Shown here: piece after piece, positions 58,139 through 64,000 of the stretch
Numbering within the stretch: the stretch's first letter is position 1
Layout of the letters: each line of letters opens with the position of its first letter
Assembly (NCBI RefSeq): GCF_963664415.1
Contig: NZ_OY761445.1
Span: 496,001 to 560,000 of the forward strand
From: an uncultured Desulfobacter sp.
Lineage (GTDB): Bacteria > Desulfobacterota > Desulfobacteria > Desulfobacterales > Desulfobacteraceae
Length of the DNA: 64,000 nucleotides
Direction of reading: 5' to 3'
Made by a program: the position numbers and the translations under genes
The notes under the pieces: model-generated
Told to the model about the DNA's origin: nothing
The model's input: the letters and a program-made list of their open reading frames with translations, nothing else
Databases searched by the model: none

Positions 58139-59176
58139 TTAATCCGGTCTTTGGATAGTAGAAAGCGATTTAGTCCCCAGGGTCTCAATAAGCCGGTTGA
58201 TATCCGTTGTTTTCAGATTCATTCCCCCTTCGGACACCGGAAGCAGAATGATGCGCTTGCCTTCAAGTGCTTCCGCAATTTTCAGTTTCACGATGGTCTC
58301 AGCCCCGGAACCGGCCAGGGCATTGTTCATTTCCTGGATGCCTTTGGCTTCGGCAATACCTTCCGCTTCAATGGCTCTTGCCAGAAGCTGCTGCTTTTCC
58401 AGATAAACGTCCGCCTCGATTTTATCCTTTTGATATTGACCGTCGGCGTTGGCAACCATTTTGTTCACCTCACCCCTTGCTTCTTCCAGTTTACGTTTAT
58501 ACTCTTCGAGGGCGGCATGTTGGGCTGATTTGTTTTTCTCCACCTGCTGGTCCGCCACTTTTTTATCTTCAATGGCTTTGGTGTACTCTGCATTGAACCG
58601 GTAGTCGTTGGTCAGCACCTTCTCAATGACAACGCCCATGGGTCCAAGAATCTTATCCAATGCGGCCTTGGCTTTTTCGGCTTGGGTTTCTCTTGCTTCA
58701 GCCACATAAAAGGATTCGGTCTTCAGCTCCCCGAAGATATCCCTGGGCTTGCTTCTGGCAACCGTCCTGACGATAGTTTCCCGGAGGATGGCATCGTTTG
58801 AAGCCACATACTGGAGAATGTACGGGGCCTTTGCGGCATCAATCCGGTAAGCAATGATCACATCAAGGCTGATGTCATTTCCGTCAATGGTTTTAAACAG
58901 CAGATCATCCTGGGTTTTGCGGTCCCCCCGGCTTTCTGAAAAGGTCATTTCAAGATTCTGCAGCTTGGTGTCAAAGACATGCCAGTCATTGATAAAAGGC
59001 AGAAAAAAATAGGTCGAGCCTTGAGCATACACATGGTCCTCTACGCCTTTGGGCGCAAACAGGCCGATTTTCCGGGTCCGGACACCGACTTCGGTTTCCC
59101 CTGTGGTATGAGGCATGCAGCCCGTGGTCAAAAGGCTTGCCGTCATTAGGATCACAAAAAGGATAAAACGTTTCAC
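58139..59176 (-). CDS. SPFH/prohibitin-domain lipoprotein
   Basis: 345 residues. A lipoprotein signal ends in LLTTGC near residue 20. The SPFH domain (about 25-215) includes YFFLPFINDWHVFDTKLQNLEM and VLTNDYRFNAEYTKAIEDKK. A long charged coiled coil (about 215-275) and an A/G-rich end follow (EAEGIAEAKGIQ, KLKIAEALEGKRIILLP). SPFH proteins build membrane scaffolds. GTG start with GGGAGG, overlapping the upstream SPFH gene by 4 bp; together they resemble HflK/HflC-like pairs. Confidence 0.88.
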   Translation of the reverse strand: MKRFILFVILMTASLLTTGCMPHTTGETEVGVRTRKIGLFAPKGVEDHVYAQGSTYFFLPFINDWHVFDTKLQNLEMTFSESRGDRKTQDDLLFKTIDGNDISLDVIIAYRIDAAKAPYILQYVASNDAILRETIVRTVARSKPRDIFGELKTESFYVAEARETQAEKAKAALDKILGPMGVVIEKVLTNDYRFNAEYTKAIEDKKVADQQVEKNKSAQHAALEEYKRKLEEARGEVNKMVANADGQYQKDKIEADVYLEKQQLLARAIEAEGIAEAKGIQEMNNALAGSGAETIVKLKIAEALEGKRIILLPVSEGGMNLKTTDINRLIETLGTKSLSTIQRPD

Positions 59177-60273
59177 TTGGCACCTCCCTGGCGAACATCA
59201 AATAATTTTAGGGTATTGTTCAGATCCAGCGGATTGACCCCATGAGCACCGTCGCTGGGAAGGATAATCAGATCAAGGCCCTTATACGCCTGGGCCATCT
59301 TTAAGCCCACCATACGGTCGGACCCAATGCCTTTTAATGCCTCATTTTTCAGGCGCACCCGTTCGGCTTCAGACAGTTTTACCAACAGATCGGCATTGGC
59401 CTTTACTTTACGGGTATAGAGGTCTTTTTCAGCAGTTTTTCGGGTCACATAGGCCCGGCCTTTTTCCATCTCAACGGCGGTGATGACCATACCCTCCTGG
59501 ACAATCTTTTTTAACTGGGCTTCTTCCTTGGCGGCCCGGGCTGCGGCCTGATTGGTAAAGACCATCTGATCCTGAAGTTTTTTGGCTTCAATATTCTTTT
59601 GGATTTCAGGGCTGTATCTGAAATAGCGGACCAGCACCTGGTCCACCTCAATTCCTTTCAAATTGAGTTCCCGGTTGAGATTATCTTTGGCATCTTCTGC
59701 CTTTTTAACCCGCATGGGGCTGTTATAAAATTCTTCGGTGGTCAGTTTACCCAGGGTCTCTTTCAAGGCAGGTTCGGCTTTGGGGATGATTCCGTTGTCT
59801 TCGTACAGTTTGCCCGGGCCGATGGTGGTAAATACCAGGTAGGGATCCTTAATGTGGTAGAGCATGGAAACATCCACATCCACAAAAAAACCGTCTGAGG
59901 TCTGGATATGGGCTGCCCGGTCTTTTCTGGCACCACCGGCTGCCGTTTCTGGGAAATTGGTCAACTCCAGCACCTGGATACCCTTGGGAAAGCGATACAT
60001 CTGCTGCAGGCCGAAGGGCAAAACAAAGGAAAGTCCCGCATGGTAAACTTCTTTTTGAACCCCGCGGGATATTCCCACACGGATCACCTTAATACCGTAT
60101 TCATTCGGCTCTACATAGGCGAATAAAAATTTATAGCAAAGGTATAAAATTACGGCCAATGTGAGCAGAATTTGAAATCCAACACCCATCCGCAGACTTG
60201 AAAAAAAACCGCCTAATGGGCCCTTAGCCCTGGTCAAATACTCTTTAAATTGATTTGTCTGGTTTTCAGTCAC
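59173..60273 (-). CDS. SPFH/prohibitin-domain membrane protein
   Basis: 366 residues from GTG 60273 (AAGGA 7 bp upstream; the frame opens at TTG 60306). One transmembrane helix (about 33-52, FQILLTLAVILYLCYKFLFA) leads to the SPFH domain (YVEPNEYGIKVIRVG, YHAGLSFVLPFGLQQMYRFPKGIQ) and a coiled coil (about 215-320). It pairs with the lipoprotein SPFH gene, giving a two-component ring anchored by helix and lipid. Confidence 0.88.
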   Translation of the reverse strand: MTENQTNQFKEYLTRAKGPLGGFFSSLRMGVGFQILLTLAVILYLCYKFLFAYVEPNEYGIKVIRVGISRGVQKEVYHAGLSFVLPFGLQQMYRFPKGIQVLELTNFPETAAGGARKDRAAHIQTSDGFFVDVDVSMLYHIKDPYLVFTTIGPGKLYEDNGIIPKAEPALKETLGKLTTEEFYNSPMRVKKAEDAKDNLNRELNLKGIEVDQVLVRYFRYSPEIQKNIEAKKLQDQMVFTNQAAARAAKEEAQLKKIVQEGMVITAVEMEKGRAYVTRKTAEKDLYTRKVKANADLLVKLSEAERVRLKNEALKGIGSDRMVGLKMAQAYKGLDLIILPSDGAHGVNPLDLNNTLKLFDVRQGGAK

Positions 60274-60349
60274 AGTCAATTCCTTTATGAAACACAATTC
60301 ACACAAGTGGTATGAATCATGGATTTAAAAACATATAAATTTTATGCCA

Positions 60350-60679
60350 TCAGCCCTTTTTTTGCCTGAGCACCCGAACCGCATCCATCCCCAAGGTTTG
60401 GGACACTTTATGGATCCGAATCCTGAGCGGTTCGGATAATAGTGTTTTTGTTCCCAGAAGCACACCGAACTGATATGACTGGATGTGATTTTCCATATCT
60501 TTTTCGGTTTCCCATTCCCCCAGCAGTGAGAATCGATTCTTATTGTCAATGTCACAAAAGGCACAACAGCTTCTGCAACCGGGGCCTTCTCTCACCGATT
60601 CCATTAGTGAGAGGAGGGTTTGCAGCACTTCCAGATGTTTTTCCGGATGTGCGTTGAAAGTCATTTTGACTATCATCAT
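60350..60679 (-). CDS. ABM-domain (antibiotic biosynthesis monooxygenase-like) protein
   Basis: 109 residues. The ABM ferredoxin-like dimer fold is indicated by MIVKMTFNAHPEKHLEVLQTLLSLMESVREGPGC, FSLLGEWETEKDMENHIQS and LGTKTLLSEP. Role unknown; such proteins are often stress or quinone-handling enzymes. Cysteine-rich CRSCCAFC in the middle is unusual. Confidence 0.8.
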   Translation of the reverse strand: MMIVKMTFNAHPEKHLEVLQTLLSLMESVREGPGCRSCCAFCDIDNKNRFSLLGEWETEKDMENHIQSYQFGVLLGTKTLLSEPLRIRIHKVSQTLGMDAVRVLRQKKG

Positions 60680-60728
60680 TCGAACTACCTCTTAAAAACA
60701 TTCTGGAATATCGAAATATAAAAGATGG

Positions 60729-60869
60729 CTAAACGTCACTGAGGCCTCTGCCTAAAACTGCTTCTGAAGTGCTTTTTTGTTTTTTTTGTTTTCGTTTTTC
60801 TTTTGGCGTCTGTCTGGCTTTTTTCTGTTCTTCACGCCTGCCTTTGTCTCTTTTTCCTTTATCACCCAT
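60729..60869 (-). CDS. Very basic 46-residue protein
   Basis: The start ATG 60869 has AGGAGA 7-8 bp upstream. The sequence begins MGDKGKRDKGRREEQKKA, continues TPKEKRKQKKQK and ends LGRGLSDV. Short lysine-rich proteins of this type (MGDKxKKDKGKREEQKKA) recur in many bacteria as uncharacterised genes. Likely nucleic-acid binding by charge; disordered. Confidence 0.7.
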   Translation of the reverse strand: MGDKGKRDKGRREEQKKARQTPKEKRKQKKQKSTSEAVLGRGLSDV

Positions 60870-61207
60870 AATCTTTTCTCCTGGTTTCAAATCAGTGTTT
60901 TCCCATTCCCCTCTTTCCTTGCTTGGAGTATTCGTACTTTTAATAGTGCAATCATTGCACCATAGTTCTGACAAGAGGATTAATTTTTTGATGATGCTGT
61001 ATTTTAAGGGAAAACAAAGGAAGGAAGGAGATTATTTAAATAGAAAGGGAAATTCTAAAACGGTCTTATTTGTTCAATGGGTCATATCGTGCCTTTTTAA
61101 AGGTTCCCGTAACCGATCTCGGGCGTGGCCGCCATCGGATAGGCCGCACGAAGAATGAGCCTCATTGGCAATTAAAAGGAAACCGCTTGGGAGGAACGAT
61201 GCTGAGT

Positions 61208-61426
61208 TTACGCATTCGGGCACGCAATGTGCTGCATGCAGTTGGTTGCCGGTACTCCTGTGTCTTCTCCCTGATCGACTAGGACCATCCAGATGGCCTC
61301 GGTAGTTGCTTCTTGGGCAATGATCAAATGACAAAACGAATCCATAATGCTTGGGTCGTTCTGTTCCCGTTCGGTCCCTGAACCTTTCCAGTTGTAAATG
61401 GCTGAATACGTGACTTTAAAATACAT
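61208..61426 (-). CDS. Possible small hypothetical protein
   Basis: 72 residues from ATG 61426. The content is protein-like (VTYSAIYNWKGSG, FCHLIIAQEATTEAIWMVLVD), but there is no ribosome site and no family. It fills an otherwise empty stretch between two small genes. Confidence 0.3.
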   Translation of the reverse strand: MYFKVTYSAIYNWKGSGTEREQNDPSIMDSFCHLIIAQEATTEAIWMVLVDQGEDTGVPATNCMQHIACPNA

Positions 61427-61441
61427 GGTGAATTTGAATTT

Positions 61442-61663
61442 TTAACCGTGAATAACCTTAACCCTGCCAACAAGGCCATTTTCCAATCGGACTTTTATAC
61501 CATGGGGATGAAAAGATGATTTTGTTAAAACGTTTTTTATGACGCCTTTGGTCAGAACGCCTGTTCTTTGGTCTTTTTTTAACACAATGGAAACGGTTTG
61601 CCCTGTTTTGATTTGCGTTCTATTTTGTCCTCCGGTCATTATACTCTTTACCCTTGATTTCAT
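61442..61663 (-). CDS. ywbE: YwbE-family protein (DUF2196)
   Basis: 73 residues from ATG 61663 (GAGG upstream; ATG 61639 is an alternative). The family pattern is complete: GGQNRTQIKTGQTVSIVLKKDQRTGVLTKG, then HPHGIKVRLENGLVGRVKVI. Function unknown; a small SH3-like beta-barrel. Confidence 0.92.
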   Translation of the reverse strand: MKSRVKSIMTGGQNRTQIKTGQTVSIVLKKDQRTGVLTKGVIKNVLTKSSFHPHGIKVRLENGLVGRVKVIHG

Positions 61664-61931
61664 CAAAAAAACCTCAGCCAGGATTAATTCATCATATGAG
61701 GCATATGAATCATTCAGAAAAATGTTTAGTGAAGTTCTGATCGATTCCCATGATAAATAAAGATACTATCATCAACCAGGTAATCATCACCAAATTTTTC
61801 TTTGATTACATTCGGATTGATATTTATACTATCCACACGCCGACCATTTGGTTGGTGACTTCTGTTTTAAATCAGTTAATGGAGAATATCTTGACTGCCC
61901 CCAAGATTACAAGATTAAATTTTATATGGCT

Positions 61932-61969
61932 GTTAACTATTCTCAGCCTTAAGGGTGAGAATAGTTAGC
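61932..61969. repeat. Immediate inverted repeat upstream of the ABC exporter
   Basis: 19-bp arms (61932-61950, 61951-61969; two mismatches) around CCTT/AAGG. The word AACTATTCTCAG recurs in the leader of the binding-protein gene at 63876. It lies 23 bp before the ATPase start, so it may affect translation or end upstream transcription. Confidence 0.6.
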
Positions 61970-61992
61970 AGCCGATTCGGAAACTATGAAAA

Positions 61993-62907
61993 ATGACAGA
62001 AAAAGCAATATATATAGAACATGCGACCAAACATTTCGGAGATTTCAAAGCGGTTCATAATCTTTCCTTTGAAGTAAACAAGGCTGCCTGTTTCGGATTA
62101 TTGGGTCCCAATGGGGCAGGTAAAACCACAATGATGAACATGCTGACCGGACGGGTCAGGGCAGATTCGGATAATGGCCGAATAATCAATGTGTTGGGCT
62201 ATGACCCGGCCAAAAATGAACTTGAAATCCGATATCTTACGGGGATTGTGCCTCAGGAAAACAATCTCGATGTTGAGCTTTCAGTTTCCCAAAATTTGTA
62301 TATTTACAGTAAATTTTATGGCCTGCCCCACAATGTCGCCAGCCGGCGTATAAGCGAACTGCTTGAATTTATGGAACTTACCGAAAAAAAAGCGGCCCGT
62401 ATTAGAGAGTTGTCCGGCGGTATGCAAAGGCGTCTGGTCATTGCCAGAGCCTTGATCAACTCTCCTCACCTCCTGATTTTGGACGAACCGACCACCGGTT
62501 TAGATCCGCAAGTACGGCAAGCCATTTGGGACAAAATGAGGATGCTCAAAAAAACCGGAGTGACCATTGTCCTGACCACCCATTACATGGATGAAGCAGC
62601 CCAACTTTGTGATGACTTGATCATTATGCACAAAGGCAAAAAAATTCTTCAGGGGCATCCCAGCGCTCTAATCTCGAAAAATTTGGAAAGATACGTGCTG
62701 GAAATTCTGAATACAGATATTTTTTCGACGATTGAAAGAAAAGGATTTCGGATCGAAGAAACTGTGGGTCGGCTTATGCTGTATAGCAATAGGTTATCTT
62801 CACTGGAAACAGTGACCGAGCCACTCAACGCGGGAGATTTTTTTCTAAGACCAGTCAATTTGGAAGATTTGTTTTTAAAAGTAACCGGGAGAACCTTGTA
62901 TGACTGA
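61993..62907 (+). CDS. ABC-2 exporter ATP-binding protein (NodI/DrrA type)
   Basis: 304 residues. Walker A GPNGAGKTT (about 37-45), Q-loop VPQENNLD, signature LSGGMQRRL, Walker B LLILDEPTTGLDP and switch TTHYMDEA are all intact. The long C-terminal extension after residue 220 (LEILNTDIFSTIE …) is typical of the NodI branch. It drives the permease whose gene overlaps by 8 bp. Confidence 0.94.
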   Translation: MTEKAIYIEHATKHFGDFKAVHNLSFEVNKAACFGLLGPNGAGKTTMMNMLTGRVRADSDNGRIINVLGYDPAKNELEIRYLTGIVPQENNLDVELSVSQNLYIYSKFYGLPHNVASRRISELLEFMELTEKKAARIRELSGGMQRRLVIARALINSPHLLILDEPTTGLDPQVRQAIWDKMRMLKKTGVTIVLTTHYMDEAAQLCDDLIIMHKGKKILQGHPSALISKNLERYVLEILNTDIFSTIERKGFRIEETVGRLMLYSNRLSSLETVTEPLNAGDFFLRPVNLEDLFLKVTGRTLYD

Positions 62908-63703
62908 AACCGCCCTACCTCAACGAATTGTCACAACACCGCCACCTCTGGCTTATCGATTGTACAGCATCTGGTACAGGCATATTCGTGTATATTGCAA
63001 ACATTTGGTTTCCAACGGATTCCCTCCTTTTGTGGAACCTTTATTTTTTTTGGCCGGAGTCGGTTTAGGGCTTGGGCATTATGTCGGTTTGATCGATGGT
63101 ACACCTTATCTGCTGTTTCTGGCCTCGGGTATGATTGCTCCCTCCTCAATGTTTACAGCCGCTTTTGAGTGTACTTTCGGTACTTTTATCCGACTTGAAT
63201 TTGATAAGGCATATGATGGCATGGTTTCGGCTTCCATCACAGTGCCGGATTTGTTTGTTGGTGAAATGCTTTTTGTCGGCACTAAAGGATTTTTCTTTAC
63301 CTTGGCGGTGATGAGTGTTTTTATGGTTTTTGGTCTTGTGCCCTCATATTTTGCTATTCTTACACCGATTGTGGGATTTTTTGCAGGAATGATGTTTGGT
63401 GCTCTCTCTTTATTTGTCACTTCTTTTGTGAAGACCATCAATCACTTTAATTTCTTTTTAACCGGTTGTCTGACTCCCATGTTTTTCTTTTCGGGAATTG
63501 TATTCCCTATCACCAATCTTCCGGAATGGATTCAATGGGTATCCGAAGTATTCCCGCTCACTCATTCCACCCGTTTGATCCGGGCTTGTTGTTTAGGACA
63601 GTTCAGCAGCATGTTATTCTTTGATATACTTTTTATGGTAGCCTTTACGATCATCTTTGCTTATTTAGCTGTTACTCGGCTGGAAACGCGGCTCATTCAA
63701 TAA
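62900..63703 (+). CDS. ABC-2 exporter permease (NodJ type)
   Basis: 267 residues, six transmembrane helices. NodJ-like features are YRHIRVYCKHLVSNGFPPFVEPLFFLAGVGLGLG, FLASGMIAPSSMFTAAFECTFGTF and the end FFSGIVFPITNLPEWIQWVSEVFPLTHSTRLIR. NodIJ exports lipo-oligosaccharides in rhizobia; outside them the substrate is generally unknown. Confidence 0.94.
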   Translation: MTETALPQRIVTTPPPLAYRLYSIWYRHIRVYCKHLVSNGFPPFVEPLFFLAGVGLGLGHYVGLIDGTPYLLFLASGMIAPSSMFTAAFECTFGTFIRLEFDKAYDGMVSASITVPDLFVGEMLFVGTKGFFFTLAVMSVFMVFGLVPSYFAILTPIVGFFAGMMFGALSLFVTSFVKTINHFNFFLTGCLTPMFFFSGIVFPITNLPEWIQWVSEVFPLTHSTRLIRACCLGQFSSMLFFDILFMVAFTIIFAYLAVTRLETRLIQ

Positions 63704-63839
63704 TCGTTGGCCTATGTTGAGTTCAACCATTACATATGGTATTTTAACTTATGCTGAGGCACCTATGATCGTCTAATCAATCTAAGACATTACAACAAAA
63801 TTAAATTTATCGGCCGCCTTCCAAGAAAGGTCTCAGAAA

Positions 63840-64000
63840 ATGAAAATTGTTTTCGTCTTAATTTGTTTTTGTCAACTATTCTCAGTTGGATATACTACAG
63901 ACCAATGCCGTGGGGCCCGCTTCAAAATTCTCGTGGTGATGAGCTACTCGCCGGAAAGGGAAACGCGTCCGTGGTGTGATGTTTTATTGGCAGCTTCTAT
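63840..64000 (+). CDS. ABC transporter substrate-binding protein, N-terminal part
   Basis: The start ATG 63840 opens a signal peptide (MKIVFVLICFCQLFSVGY) and then FKILVVMSYSPERETRPW, the first strand of the PF04392-type substrate-binding family (KILVVxSYxP). The gene runs off the window. It follows the NodIJ-like pair by 136 bp in the same direction. Confidence 0.7.
   Translation, partial: MKIVFVLICFCQLFSVGYTTDQCRGARFKILVVMSYSPERETRPWCDVLLAAS

Noticed and set aside
60769..61158. 129-codon plus-strand frame opposite the small basic protein
   Set aside because: Its Phe/Ser/Leu-rich start is the reverse complement of the Lys/Arg-rich coding strand, which has a good ribosome site.

Overview
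The window is a bacterial chromosome segment of about 64 kb with moderate G+C. No rRNA or tRNA gene was seen. The gene content suggests an anaerobic, motile, biofilm-forming member of the Desulfobacterota, probably a Desulfobacter-like sulfate reducer. The supporting features are a Lap-type adhesin system with c-di-GMP control, a TRAP transporter beside an FAD/Fe-S 2-hydroxyacid dehydrogenase, DraT/DraG control of nitrogenase, periplasmic rhodaneses, CcdA and an IspH-UbiA fusion. This taxonomic guess is inference; nothing in the window proves it.

Layout. (1) 1-12.2 kb: the 3' end of a giant RTX adhesin, then a miniature frameshifted relative with a LapA-type retention module. Facing them on the minus strand is a compact operon: TolC-OmpA fusion, LapG protease, LapD receptor, LapB ATPase, LapC adaptor and a LuxR regulator. 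LapD senses c-di-GMP and restrains LapG, which would otherwise cut the retention module and release the adhesin. (2) 12.2-18.9 kb: a GntR/FCD regulator, the TRAP transporter DctPQM and a GlcD/GlcF-like dehydrogenase. They read as one uptake-and-oxidation unit, with the 13-bp palindrome GTCTA-N3-TAGAC in front of both the regulator and dctP. (3) 18.9-28.7 kb: a FapA-like protein, then parA-parB-ispH/ubiA as an overlapping unit, then hrpA. (4) 28.7-33.9 kb: a run of decayed genes (TonB receptor, YfiR-like protein, two hybrid histidine kinases, a response regulator) ending in an IS110/IS1111-type element. (5) 33.9-44.6 kb: an FAH-family enzyme, draT/draG, two rhodaneses flanking a chemoreceptor, a FIST-GGDEF protein, CcdA and an MFS carrier. 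(6) 44.6-49.4 kb: an accessory patch with unknown genes, an IS3 element, a truncated beta-propeller gene and a DUF2004-like gene with an in-frame TGA between integron-cassette-like boundaries. (7) 49.4-56.4 kb: a carbohydrate operon with two GH130 proteins, a GT4-cupin fusion, a GT4-toroid protein and a cytidylate-kinase-like protein. (8) 56.4-64 kb: a small membrane protein, a ferritin-like-GGDEF protein, two SPFH proteins, several small proteins, and an ABC-2 exporter followed by the start of a periplasmic binding protein.

The most unusual observation is a structured repeat of about 100 nt present in three copies (near 11.9, 35.6 and 37.3 kb). Two copies sit directly upstream of draG and a rhodanese gene, in the same orientation as the gene; the third lies upstream of gntR. 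It could be an undescribed leader RNA or a dispersed repeat.
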